From Alphaproteobacteria bacterium (lineage in GTDB: Bacteria; Pseudomonadota; Alphaproteobacteria; Rs-D84; CACZYB01): 48,703 bases of DNA. Both the position numbers and the translations under genes were made by a program. The stretch lies in contig JAEDDP010000007.1 in assembly GCA_016297965.1 (NCBI GenBank), positions 1-48,703 on the forward strand, in the 5' to 3' direction. Below are positions 17,909 through 26,246 of this stretch, in pieces; position 1 is the first letter of the stretch; the number at the start of each line of letters is the position of its first letter. The notes under the pieces are model-generated. The model was not told where the DNA came from and made no database searches. It worked only from the letters and a program-made list of their open reading frames with translations.

Positions 17909-18178
17909 TTATCTTCTTGAATATAACAAAGTTAAAACAAAAGGAAGAACAATTATGTGTAAAAATTGTTCAAATATAACCCCCGCACTTTGTCCAAGTA
18001 CAAGAAAGTCCAATGTTTTAAATATAATTGCGAAAATCAAGCTGGCAAAAAATGGAGTCCATTTTTTTGTTGCGATAAATCCTGCAATAATAAACACAAT
18101 CACCCCAAGATATACAAGGTCCGATACACAATATCCAGGGATAAGTTGAAACAAAGCACTTCTAATATTTGCATACAT
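17909..18178 (-). CDS. Small hydrophobic membrane protein, unknown
   Basis: 89 residues with three likely membrane helices: about 22-36 (LVYLGVIVFIIAGFI), 42-60 (FFASLIFAIIFKTLDFLVL) and 68-86. AAGGAG stands 8 bases before the ATG, and a terminator follows, so it is expressed as its own unit. I recognise no family; it has the size and helix pattern of many uncharacterised inner-membrane proteins. There is no conserved catalytic pattern to suggest a job. Confidence 0.75.
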   Translation of the reverse strand: MYANIRSALFQLIPGYCVSDLVYLGVIVFIIAGFIATKKWTPFFASLIFAIIFKTLDFLVLGQSAGVIFEQFLHIIVLPFVLTLLYSRR

Positions 18179-18318
18179 TTTTTAATCTCCTTCTAATATA
18201 TACAATGGATAATCTATACCATTAAAATTTTTGTGGCAAGTATATTTTAAAATTTATTTATTTTACTTTTTGAATTTAATGTGCTTTGATATAGATAGTT
18301 AAAAACAAGAGGTAAATT

Positions 18319-19695
18319 ATGTCAAATTTTAACCGTAAATCGGAACTTTTAATTCCTGGTGGTTCCTATAACCGAATAAAAACTGCATTTATGTACGGTG
18401 CCGATGTCGTTTATGCCGGCACACCGGATATGAGCCTTCGCGTAAAGGCAAAGGTTTCATTGGATGAAATGAGCGAATGTATAGGCTATGCTCACAGCAT
18501 TGGAAAGAAAATTTATTTGGCGGTAAATCTTTTTACCCATAATAAGGATATTGCAAAACTTCCCGAATTTGCGAATACAATTAAAAGGCTTTCTCCGGAT
18601 GGTCTTATCATTGCCGACCCAGGAGTGTTTAGGTATATGAAAAATGCCATTCCCGAAGTTCCACTTCATATGTCAACCCAAGCAAACATTTGCTCCTATG
18701 AAACGGCAATGTTTTGGTACGATTTGGGCGCAAAGCTTTGTGTCCTTGGCCGTGAAGTTTCATTTGAAGAACTTAAAGAAATAAGGGAAAAAGTTGCTCC
18801 TGAATTACGCTTGGAAACATTTATTCACGGAAGTATGTGTATGAGCTATTCCGGACGTTGCCTTATATCAAACTTTTTGACCGAACGAAGCTCCAATCAG
18901 GGAAATTGCGCCCATTGTTGCCGTTGGAATTACAAGCTTTATGTTCGTCCAAACAGGGAACTTCTTGATGGTGGTCAAATTAAGGAGGAGGCAAAACGAC
19001 TTGGCATTGATATAAATTCCGACACAATGAAACTTTTTGATTTTTATTTGGAAGAAGCCGAACGAAAAGGCGAGTTTATGGAACTTGATGAAGACGATAG
19101 GGGGGCATACATTATGAATTCCCGTGATTTATGTTTGATGCCAAAACTTGATAAACTTCTTTCTATTGGTATAGATTCGCTTAAAGTGGAAGGTCGTAAT
19201 AAATCCGAATATTATGCCGGAACAACTGCCCGTGCATACAGCAATGCAATAAAGGCATTTTATAAATCACCGGATAATTGGAATTATGTTCCGTATATGA
19301 ATGAACTTAATACATTACAAAATCGTGGCTATACATACGGATTTTTTGATGGACATTTGACCCACCATGCAATGAATTATGAAACAACCCGTTCTGATGG
19401 TGATTGGAGATATGCTGCGTGCGTATCAAACCATACACCGGACGGTATTGTTTTGGAAATCAAAAATTCATTTACAAAGGGGGACAAATTGGAACTTCTT
19501 TCTCCATCCCGCTTTGAACCGGTAAAAATAACAATAAACAAGATTATTGATACACGAAACAATAATGTTATTGAACGGGCAACAGTTGCAAATAAATATG
19601 TACTTATCCCATACGAAGACTTCGTTGGATATACAAAAGAGGAGGTTGCAAACTTACTTCCTCCACTATCACTTACCCGTGTAAAAATAAAATAG
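18319..19695 (+). CDS. trhP: U32-family protein, probable tRNA 5-hydroxyuridine synthesis factor TrhP
   Basis: A 458-residue member of peptidase family U32. The U32 signature is complete: ETFIHGSMCMSYSGRCLISN, then a cysteine-rich NQGNCAHCCRWNYKL. The N-terminus has ELLIPGGSYNRIKTAFMYGADVVYAG, and SLKVEGRNKSEYY follows in the second half. Length and domain layout match E. coli TrhP/YegQ (453 residues), which with prephenate makes 5-hydroxyuridine at tRNA wobble position 34. RlhA (23S rRNA hydroxylation) and UbiU/UbiV are relatives with different lengths. AGAGGT precedes the ATG. The stop is 8 bases from the convergent small gene. Confidence 0.85.
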   Translation: MSNFNRKSELLIPGGSYNRIKTAFMYGADVVYAGTPDMSLRVKAKVSLDEMSECIGYAHSIGKKIYLAVNLFTHNKDIAKLPEFANTIKRLSPDGLIIADPGVFRYMKNAIPEVPLHMSTQANICSYETAMFWYDLGAKLCVLGREVSFEELKEIREKVAPELRLETFIHGSMCMSYSGRCLISNFLTERSSNQGNCAHCCRWNYKLYVRPNRELLDGGQIKEEAKRLGIDINSDTMKLFDFYLEEAERKGEFMELDEDDRGAYIMNSRDLCLMPKLDKLLSIGIDSLKVEGRNKSEYYAGTTARAYSNAIKAFYKSPDNWNYVPYMNELNTLQNRGYTYGFFDGHLTHHAMNYETTRSDGDWRYAACVSNHTPDGIVLEIKNSFTKGDKLELLSPSRFEPVKITINKIIDTRNNNVIERATVANKYVLIPYEDFVGYTKEEVANLLPPLSLTRVKIK

Positions 19696-19703
19696 TTTAA
19701 AAG

Positions 19704-19979
19704 TTAAACATATTCTTGGGACAAAGCAGCATTCATTTGTGAAAGTTTGCTGTTTTGTTTTCCAAAATGAAAATACGAATTATCGCCATACGGATGTTCG
19801 TATAAAAATTTTTGAAGTACGGGAATTGTCAAAATTGTTGCAAAATCAAGACGTCCCTTAAATTTATTTTTCAAATCAAAGAAGGCATACTCCACGGCAT
19901 CCACCTCCTTAATCTTTCCGATATTTTTATATTTTTTAAGTTGTTCTTCAAAATAAATTTTTTGTTCTATATCTGCCAA
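19704..19979 (-). CDS. Small hypothetical protein
   Basis: 91 residues from a TTG start (19977-19979) with GGAGG five bases upstream. The frame stays open upstream to an ATG at 20060, but a promoter (TTGACA 20042-20037, TAGAGT 20020-20015) lies inside that extension, so the short form is preferred. The protein begins with a charged helix (ADIEQKIYFEEQLKKYK) and has a mixed C-terminal half (VLQKFLYEHPYGDNSYFHFG). No signal peptide or membrane segment is seen, and no family is recognised. Confidence 0.6.
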   Translation of the reverse strand: MADIEQKIYFEEQLKKYKNIGKIKEVDAVEYAFFDLKNKFKGRLDFATILTIPVLQKFLYEHPYGDNSYFHFGKQNSKLSQMNAALSQEYV

Positions 19980-20014
19980 TTTAACCTCCATCGGGTCTTT
20001 ATAATAATCGGAAT

Positions 20015-20042
20015 ACTCTATGCCTTTTAACAAAATTGTCAA
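20015..20042 (-). promoter_or_regulatory. Promoter of the small gene at 19704-19979
   Basis: On the minus strand TATATTGACAA carries a perfect -35 box (TTGACA, 20042-20037), with TAGAGT (20020-20015) 16 bases on. The same TATATTGACAA block occurs before two other small minus-strand gene units, near 31765 and 33980. Confidence 0.5.
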
Positions 20043-20093
20043 TATATTTTTTATTACCATCTTTGGTAAAAATTCAAAAGGAATTTAATATCA

Positions 20094-20139
20094 TTGCTTG
20101 AAGCCTGATTCTCTAATATTCTAGTACCAGTTGTATAAT
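20094..20139 (+). promoter_or_regulatory. Candidate promoter region of the arginine decarboxylase operon
   Basis: TTGCTT (20094-20099), 17 bases, TATTCT (20117-20122) is one weak pair. A perfect TATAAT lies at 20134-20139 but has no good -35 box. Which is used cannot be settled by eye; a regulated promoter needing an activator would look like this. Confidence 0.35.
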
Positions 20140-20192
20140 AAAAAAATTCTATTACAACTTTAATAATAACAATGAAAATAAGGAGAATAAAA

Positions 20193-20789
20193 ATGACAAC
20201 AGGTACACGTTATCCAACCCTTGCTTTCCATACAGGCGGAGCAGGTCAAGCCGACGATGGAATTCCACCACAACCATTTGAAACTTTTTGCTATGACAGT
20301 GCATTACTTCAAGCAAAAATTCAAGACTTCAATGTGATTCCATATACTTCTGTGTTGCCACCTGAACTTTTCAATAATATCGTTCCGGTAGAACAGGTAC
20401 AGGACCAATTCAAACACGGTGCAGTATTAGAAGTTATTATGGCCGGTAATGGTGCAAAAATAGAAGAACACAAGGCAATCGCAACAGGTGTTGGTATTGT
20501 TTGGGGAAAGGATAAACAGGGCAACTTCATTGGTGGATGGGCCGCAGAATATGTTGAATATTTTGACACATACATCAACGATGAAATCGCAAAAGCACAT
20601 GCTGAAATGTGGCTTACAAAATCCCTTAATCACGAATTGGAACTTCGTGGTGTTGATAAGCACAGTGAATTCCAATTCTTCCACAACTACCTAAACATAA
20701 CACAAAATTTTGGGTATTGTCTTACTGCATTAGGTTTTCTTAACTTTGAATATGCAAATCCAGTAAGCCCACACAGGGATAATATTTAA
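20193..20789 (+). CDS. aaxB: Pyruvoyl-dependent arginine decarboxylase (AaxB-like)
   Basis: 198 residues from ATG 20193, chosen because AAGGAG (20180-20185) precedes it; an in-frame ATG 7 codons upstream lies ahead of that site. The family proenzyme cleaves itself between Thr and Ser to make a beta chain and a pyruvoyl alpha chain. Here the pair is Thr52-Ser53 in VIPYTSVLPPE, the same numbering as chlamydial AaxB. AVLEVIMAGNGA and the following Gly/Ala-rich core also fit the PvlArgDC fold. The reaction is arginine to agmatine plus CO2, consuming a proton. The next two genes encode an antiporter and a porin, as in the chlamydial aaxABC acid-resistance system. Confidence 0.92.
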   Translation: MTTGTRYPTLAFHTGGAGQADDGIPPQPFETFCYDSALLQAKIQDFNVIPYTSVLPPELFNNIVPVEQVQDQFKHGAVLEVIMAGNGAKIEEHKAIATGVGIVWGKDKQGNFIGGWAAEYVEYFDTYINDEIAKAHAEMWLTKSLNHELELRGVDKHSEFQFFHNYLNITQNFGYCLTALGFLNFEYANPVSPHRDNI

Positions 20790-20797
20790 TTGGATAT

Positions 20798-20835
20798 AAA
20801 GGGGGAAAAATCTCTCCCCCCTTTTCATTTTTAAC
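20798..20835 (+). terminator. Intercistronic hairpin between aaxB and aaxC
   Basis: AAAGGGGG (20798-20805) pairs with CCCCCTTT around 20817-20824, followed by TCATTTTT. It resembles a Rho-independent terminator placed inside the operon, 13 bases before the aaxC start. Partial termination would give more decarboxylase than transporter. Confidence 0.7.
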
Positions 20836-20848
20836 AGGAGATATAATT

Positions 20849-22318
20849 ATGTTTCATAAAAAAAATTCAAATGTATCAACATCGGCAAAGTTGGGAGCAT
20901 TGGGACTTGCCGGTATAGTGATAAGTTCAATGATTGGTGGCGGAATTTACAGTCTTCCACAAAATATGGCACAAAGTGCTTCTGTGGGTGCGGTAATTCT
21001 TGCCTGGATAATAACAGGTATAGGAATGTATTTTATTGCGAATACATTTCGTATTCTTTCAACAATAAAACCGAAACTTACATCCGGAATTTATATGTAC
21101 GCGGAAAAAGGTTTTGGTAATTATATGGGTTTTAACATTGGATGGAGTTATTGGCTTTGCCAGATATTTGGAAATGTTGGTTATGCCGTGATTACAATGG
21201 ATGCCCTTGATTACTTTTTCCCCGGCACATTCAGCGGCGGAAACAACCTTGCATCAATAATCGGAGGTTCCATTTTAATTTGGGTATTTAACTATTTGGT
21301 ATTAAAGGGTGTAAAACAGGCAACATTCATAAATCTTATTGCCACAGTATTTAAGATAGTTCCTTTGATATTATTTATATTGATATTATTGTTTGTATTT
21401 AATGTTGATAAATTTGATTTTGATTTCTGGGGTGATGTAGTCCTTAATAAAATAGGTTCTGTTGGTTCCCTTGGTGATCAAATCAAAAGTACAATGCTTG
21501 TAACACTTTGGGCATTTATCGGTATTGAAGGAGCAGTTGTTCTTTCGGATAAAGCAAAAAGTCAGGCCGATGTATCAAAGGCAACTCTTCTTGGTTTCTT
21601 TGGCTGTCTTTTAATATATGTATTACTTTCCGTTGTGCCATTCGGATTTTTAACACAACAGGAGCTTGCCCAAATACCAAATCCATCAACCGCCGGAATA
21701 CTTCAAATTGTGGTTGGACCTTGGGGTGCATGGATGATGAATATTGGTTTGATTATTGCCGTTCTTGCAAGCTGGTTGGCATGGACTATGATTGTATCTG
21801 AAATGCCATACGCAATGGCAAAGGATGGAACATTTCCACGTGTATTTAAAACCGAAAATAAAAATGGATCACCAAGTGTTTCATTGTGGACGACAAGTAC
21901 TGTTATGCAACTTGCAATGTTCCTTGTATATTTTTCAAGTAATGCATGGAATACGATGTTAAGTATTACAGGTGTGATGGTTTTGCCGGCTTACCTTATA
22001 TCAACTTGCTATCTTTGGAAAATTTGTGAAGATGGTGAATTTGATGCATCAAAGGGCATTAGTCGTTCCTATGCACTTTTGACATCACTTCTTGGTGTTA
22101 TATATGCCCTATGGTTAATCTATGCGGCAGGTTTAAAATACCTTTTAATGGCAGTTGTTTTCCTTTGCATTGGTATACCAGTTTACATTTGGTCAAGGGA
22201 AGAAAATTCATTTTCAAAAGCTGTTTTTTCTGAGCGTGAAAAATATTTGGTTGCAACAATTGTTTTAATAACTGTTATTGCAATTTATTGTTTTGCACGT
22301 GGTATTATTCAAATATAG
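20849..22318 (+). CDS. aaxC: Arginine/agmatine antiporter, APC family (AaxC-like)
   Basis: A 489-residue membrane protein with about 12-13 helices. Helix 1 has the APC substrate loop SSMIGGGIYSLP near residues 25-36. Helix 6 has LWAFIGIEGAVVLSDKAK, the ArcD/AdiC-type GIEG segment. This family exchanges basic amino acids and their decarboxylated amines. The length is close to chlamydial AaxC. It would bring in arginine and export agmatine, so that aaxB decarboxylation removes cytoplasmic protons. CAGGAG precedes the ATG. An arginine/ornithine exchanger (ArcD) is the main alternative, but the upstream decarboxylase and absence of arcABC favour agmatine. Confidence 0.85.
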   Translation: MFHKKNSNVSTSAKLGALGLAGIVISSMIGGGIYSLPQNMAQSASVGAVILAWIITGIGMYFIANTFRILSTIKPKLTSGIYMYAEKGFGNYMGFNIGWSYWLCQIFGNVGYAVITMDALDYFFPGTFSGGNNLASIIGGSILIWVFNYLVLKGVKQATFINLIATVFKIVPLILFILILLFVFNVDKFDFDFWGDVVLNKIGSVGSLGDQIKSTMLVTLWAFIGIEGAVVLSDKAKSQADVSKATLLGFFGCLLIYVLLSVVPFGFLTQQELAQIPNPSTAGILQIVVGPWGAWMMNIGLIIAVLASWLAWTMIVSEMPYAMAKDGTFPRVFKTENKNGSPSVSLWTTSTVMQLAMFLVYFSSNAWNTMLSITGVMVLPAYLISTCYLWKICEDGEFDASKGISRSYALLTSLLGVIYALWLIYAAGLKYLLMAVVFLCIGIPVYIWSREENSFSKAVFSEREKYLVATIVLITVIAIYCFARGIIQI

Positions 22319-22330
22319 TGGGAGGTGTAA

Positions 22331-23629
22331 ATGCCATATAAAAAATCAAAAATTTTATTAACCGTTATTGCCACATCTTCTATTTCCTGTGCCTCTTTTG
22401 CACAGGAAGTAGTTGATGTAAAGGTTGACGATTTAACCATTGATGTTTACGAAAATAATAAACTTGTATCTGAGGAAAATATTTATGCATCAACATATTT
22501 CGTAAACAAGCGGGAATATACTCGGTCAAGGGAAAGTTTGCCATCAACTGGCATTATGCAGGAATACACAAATTGGAAAAAACAGTTGGCTGATGACACT
22601 GGACTTTCGTATTCTATTGATCTTTCTGTTTTGGGACAAAGGGGATCGCCGAACGGAAAAACTACTGCCATACAATTTCAGGCATCACCAAGCCTTTCAT
22701 GGCAGATTTTCAATAACGAATATGGAACGGGAACAATCAATGCTTCGTATACACCGACAAGGTATTGGAATTCAACAAGTGGCGCGGATTTAACAAACCG
22801 TCTTTCCGTACTTTCCTCCATAAATGATAATACGACAAAGGCAAACAGTTTTGGTACATTAAATTATAGCCAACAATTTGCCGGAAATATGGATTGGTTC
22901 GGCTTTACAATCGGTCAATTTGAAATATCGGATTTTGACGGAACAAACTATGATTCCAACCAACAAACAAACTTCCTTAATTATGCATTATCGCAAAATG
23001 GAAGTTCAAGTTATCCATCGGCAAGCCTTGGTGCGTACCTGACATTTACAATAAGCGACGATTGGCAAATAAATGTCGGTATGCAAGACGCCAATAATAT
23101 AAGTGGTACTTCCATCAGTAGCAGTGATTTCGGAAAGGGCAAGTATACAAGCTTTGCCTCCGTTTCGTACACACCTGTTATTGCGGGACTTGGTGCCGGA
23201 CAATATTCCATACTTTTTTATAATCAACCAGGTGTAAGTGCACAACCTGGAACATCAAACGGTTGGTCCGTAAATTTTGAACAGGCATTAAATAATTCCG
23301 TTGCAATATTTGGTCGTGCAAATGGTGTAATCAATTCCCCGAATACGATACAGCAATCCTATGTAATCGGAAGTGTTTACAATAACCCACTTGGGCGAAA
23401 TGCACTTGATCAAATAGGTTTTGCCACCGCGGTAAACAAGACAAATAAAAAGGTCGTTTCATCGGATAATATCCGAAGTTATGAAACTTTGCTTGAACTT
23501 TATTGGGCATGGGGTGTTGGAAATTGGTTAACCATAACACCGGACGTACAATTTTATATAAATCCGGCACTTGATGCATCCAAAAACTTTGCCACCGTCG
23601 CAAGTTTAAGGACTACATTTATGTTTTAA
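22331..23629 (+). CDS. aaxA: OprB-family outer-membrane porin (AaxA-like)
   Basis: 432 residues with a signal peptide (about 1-24, cut after SFA) and a beta-barrel ending in the aromatic TTFMF. The pattern of the barrel (VLGQRGSPNGKTTAIQFQ, FNNEYGTGTINASY, WLTITPDVQFYINPA near the end) is that of OprB carbohydrate-selective porins. Chlamydial AaxA is a divergent OprB member that admits arginine. GGGAGG precedes the ATG and only 12 bases separate it from aaxC. Arginine specificity is inferred from the operon; taken alone it would be annotated as a carbohydrate porin. Confidence 0.82.
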   Translation: MPYKKSKILLTVIATSSISCASFAQEVVDVKVDDLTIDVYENNKLVSEENIYASTYFVNKREYTRSRESLPSTGIMQEYTNWKKQLADDTGLSYSIDLSVLGQRGSPNGKTTAIQFQASPSLSWQIFNNEYGTGTINASYTPTRYWNSTSGADLTNRLSVLSSINDNTTKANSFGTLNYSQQFAGNMDWFGFTIGQFEISDFDGTNYDSNQQTNFLNYALSQNGSSSYPSASLGAYLTFTISDDWQINVGMQDANNISGTSISSSDFGKGKYTSFASVSYTPVIAGLGAGQYSILFYNQPGVSAQPGTSNGWSVNFEQALNNSVAIFGRANGVINSPNTIQQSYVIGSVYNNPLGRNALDQIGFATAVNKTNKKVVSSDNIRSYETLLELYWAWGVGNWLTITPDVQFYINPALDASKNFATVASLRTTFMF

Positions 23630-23660
23630 AAAAAGCAACCCTCCAATCGGAGGGTTTTTA
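23627..23660. terminator. Bidirectional terminator between aaxA and the bax-like gene
   Basis: AACCCTCC (23637-23644), loop AATC, GGAGGGTT (23649-23656) is a perfect 8-base stem followed by TTT. An A run (23627-23634) on the other side allows it to act on minus-strand transcripts as well. Confidence 0.92.
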
Positions 23661-23681
23661 AATTACCAAAGTATTGAAATT

Positions 23682-24701
23682 TTATTTTGTTTTATCTGGT
23701 GCAACCGGTGCAAGTTTTACCTCATTAAAATCATCCAACCGGTTATCACGAATAATCTTTTTTACATCAAGTATATATTTGTCCTTTTCGGTTGAATACC
23801 GTGTCATTGAACTCATAAGCCACCGTCCAACAAGCGGTCTTCCCTCTGCCCGAAGTTGCGCACGCATTTTCCTGAATCCTGCATAATATCGGGTCTTGTT
23901 AAGGTTGTTTCCATAACTATCCACTGAATCATAAAGTGTTGGAAACGTTTTTATTCGGTGTATAAGTCCATTTTTACGTGCCCGTGGAAGCATTCCTTCA
24001 CCGCCCCAGGTCCATTCGGCAAATATAGAATTTCCCTGAATTAAAAATCTGGACTCGCCCCATCCGGTTTCTTGTATTGCCTGACCAAGGGCCATAGAAA
24101 CCGACATCTCGTCAAGCTTTACCAAAATATCATCAATGGATTGTGTTTCGGTTTTATATTCCCGCTTTACATTTTCAAAAAATTCATTTTCTTCATCATT
24201 AAGGGACTTTTTATTTGCAATCTTTTCCTTTATTTTCAAAAGCCTGTCCCTTTGCCCCTTTAACTCCTCATTTTTTTTCAATATAAGCGGAAGCAAGAAT
24301 TTTATAAACAAATCCTTCTTTTCCTTTGGTGATTCTATCATATTAAAATCGGACGGAAGGGTTTTTATAAAAATCCTTGGGACATCCATTTCCTTATTTC
24401 TTACCTTTTCCAAATCATATTTATTATTAAGGAAAAGTTGTTGCATTTTTCGGTATGATGTTATGTGTGAATTTGTATCATAAATTACCACGGTTCCCGA
24501 CACAACCGCCATTATTATGAATATAAGGCCGGCAACATACACGGGTATATACTCCCGCCGTAAAAACTTTTTTGATATAAAAATCGCCCGAAGTTTTATT
24601 TGATGAAACACATTTGCAAAAAACAAACAAAGCCTATCTTTTAACAAAATAAGCACACCTTTGAAATCAACACCTTTGTACTGTTTCTTTTTTTTATTCA
24701 T
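23682..24701 (-). CDS. Bax-like glucosaminidase-family protein
   Basis: 339 residues. The N-terminus is basic, with one membrane helix near residues 52-74 (YIPVYVAGLIFIIMAVVSGT). A coiled region follows at about 145-195. The C-terminal half is a Bax/flagellar-FlgJ-type glucosaminidase domain: MALGQAIQETGWGESRF with a likely catalytic Glu, then QGNSIFAEWTWGG, FPTLYDSVDSYGNNLN and YAGFRKMRAQLR. It probably trims peptidoglycan from the periplasmic face of the inner membrane. It diverges from the mreCD-mrdAB operon, which suggests a link to wall growth. The first ATG is used; the start is not critical to the domain call. Confidence 0.85.
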   Translation of the reverse strand: MNKKKKQYKGVDFKGVLILLKDRLCLFFANVFHQIKLRAIFISKKFLRREYIPVYVAGLIFIIMAVVSGTVVIYDTNSHITSYRKMQQLFLNNKYDLEKVRNKEMDVPRIFIKTLPSDFNMIESPKEKKDLFIKFLLPLILKKNEELKGQRDRLLKIKEKIANKKSLNDEENEFFENVKREYKTETQSIDDILVKLDEMSVSMALGQAIQETGWGESRFLIQGNSIFAEWTWGGEGMLPRARKNGLIHRIKTFPTLYDSVDSYGNNLNKTRYYAGFRKMRAQLRAEGRPLVGRWLMSSMTRYSTEKDKYILDVKKIIRDNRLDDFNEVKLAPVAPDKTK

Positions 24702-24780
24702 ATCTTTTATTCGGGATGATAGAAATTTTTTTGCATTTTGTAAAGAATTTATTTTTTTTAAGAAAAAATTAAAAAAAATG

Positions 24781-24810
24781 ATGACTCTTAAAAAATCAGG
24801 TGCTATAAAT
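24781..24810 (+). promoter_or_regulatory. Promoter of the mreC operon
   Basis: ATGACT (24781-24786), 17 bases, TATAAAT (24804-24810). Transcription would start near 24817, which leaves room for a ribosome site only before the TTG at 24837. Confidence 0.5.
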
Positions 24811-24836
24811 ATAAATCATTGTTTATGGGGGCTATT

Positions 24837-25715
24837 TTGAACAAGTTAAGTACATCAAAAAATATGAAAATTCAAATCATAAAAAGGTTGATACGAAAAA
24901 TCTTTATTATCCTTTTTATTGTCTTTTCATTCATACTTGTTTTTATTGGAAAGCCGGACAACTTTATCATAAATAAAACCAGTGGCGTTGTTGCCGATGT
25001 TATGTCTCCATTTGTAAAGATTATTTCATACCCAATTTACATTGTTGGTACATTTATTGAGGATGTAAAAAATTTCCGAAGTGTTAATGCACAAAACATT
25101 GAACTTAAACAGGAAGTTTCAAAATTAAAGGAGCAACTTAATTATTTAAAACAAATGGAAGTTGAAAATAATGAATTAAGAAAGCTTACAAACTATACAA
25201 CAAATGGTGTGAATTACATACTTTCAACCCGTATCATTGGTTCAACCGGTTCTGGATTTACTCACTCCTTTATTTTGGATGCCGGGGCAAAGGATGGTGT
25301 TAAAAAATATGAAGGTGTCCTTGTTGATGGGTATTTGGTTGGTCAAATAAATTCTGTTGGTAATAACTATTCACGAATGATTTTAATTACCGATGCCACA
25401 TCAAAAATTCCGGTACAAATTGAACGAACAAAAACTCGTGCCTTTTTGACCGGCAATAATACTGACTATCCAAAACTTGCCTATTTTGAAAATCAGGAAC
25501 CAGTAGAAGTTGGCGATGTCATCATTACATCCGGAATGGGCGGAAATTTGCCATCCGGAATTCCCGTTGGTATTATTGGAAGTATAAGTGAAGATAATGG
25601 CATTGTCGTTCAACCATTCGTTCATCATTCAAATATTGACTATGTAAAGGTTATAAAAACATCGCATACCGCGGGTATTAAAAATTTTATTTCTGAAAAT
25701 CAAATATCGGATTAG
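24837..25715 (+). CDS. mreC: Rod shape-determining protein MreC
   Basis: 292 residues from TTG 24837, preceded by GGGGG at 5 bases and lying about 20 bases after the predicted transcription start; an in-frame ATG at 24825 is the alternative. The protein has one N-terminal membrane helix near residues 18-35, a coiled coil around 75-110 (LKQEVSKLKEQLNYLKQMEV) and the MreC beta-domain (GSGFTHSFILDAGAKDGV, VDGYLVGQI, TSGMGGNLPSGIPVG). MreC couples the cytoplasmic MreB filament to periplasmic PBP2 activation. mreD, mrdA and mrdB follow; mreB does not precede it here. Confidence 0.93.
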   Translation: MNKLSTSKNMKIQIIKRLIRKIFIILFIVFSFILVFIGKPDNFIINKTSGVVADVMSPFVKIISYPIYIVGTFIEDVKNFRSVNAQNIELKQEVSKLKEQLNYLKQMEVENNELRKLTNYTTNGVNYILSTRIIGSTGSGFTHSFILDAGAKDGVKKYEGVLVDGYLVGQINSVGNNYSRMILITDATSKIPVQIERTKTRAFLTGNNTDYPKLAYFENQEPVEVGDVIITSGMGGNLPSGIPVGIIGSISEDNGIVVQPFVHHSNIDYVKVIKTSHTAGIKNFISENQISD

Positions 25716-25730
25716 GGTGGGGCTTTCGTT

Positions 25731-26246
25731 ATGGTAAGAAAAAGTAAGTATAAATGGTTATTTTCTTTCCTTGCGGGACAGATACCTTTTTTAAGTGGTC
25801 TTTTAATCCTTACCTTGTCGTTTGTTTTCAATCCGGTTTTTAATACAAAGCCGACCCTTGTTTTAATTCCAATCTTTTTTTGGGGTATGGAAAAAATACA
25901 ATCATTTGATTTTATTTTTGTGATGCTTTTTGGTTTTATTCAGGACTTTATGGACGGAACCCAATTTGGTTTCAACATCTTTATGTTTTTAAGTATATAT
26001 TTTATGGTTTATTACCAAAAATTTTTCCCACTTGATACCTCATTTGCCTTTTCATATTTGGCATTTACTATTTCAACTTTGGTTTTATATTTATTGAAGT
26101 ATGTTGTTATATCAAGTATGTTTGTTGAAAACATAAACTTTTTAAACATCATCATCGGATGGGCGATTTTGATTTTGTGCTATCCGATACTTTATTGGAT
26201 ATTACAAAAATTAAATTTAAGGATTGTGAGAAAGTACAATGCGTGA
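25731..26246 (+). CDS. mreD: Rod shape-determining protein MreD
   Basis: 171 residues, hydrophobic, with five or six membrane helices. Typical MreD features are the FGFIQDFMDGTQFGFN segment (residues about 66-81) and the paired C-terminal helices. It is the integral membrane partner of MreC in the elongasome. It follows mreC by 15 bases and its end overlaps the mrdA start by 8 bases. Confidence 0.88.
   Translation: MVRKSKYKWLFSFLAGQIPFLSGLLILTLSFVFNPVFNTKPTLVLIPIFFWGMEKIQSFDFIFVMLFGFIQDFMDGTQFGFNIFMFLSIYFMVYYQKFFPLDTSFAFSYLAFTISTLVLYLLKYVVISSMFVENINFLNIIIGWAILILCYPILYWILQKLNLRIVRKYNA

Noticed and set aside
19695..19709. GTTTAA-aag-TTAAAC inverted repeat between trhP and the convergent small gene
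   Set aside because: It has one G-C pair per side and no T run; too weak to call a terminator.
19980..20060. N-terminal extension of the small gene at 19704 up to the ATG at 20060
   Set aside because: The stretch contains a TTGACA promoter and the GGAGG site of the shorter TTG start, so it is more likely non-coding.
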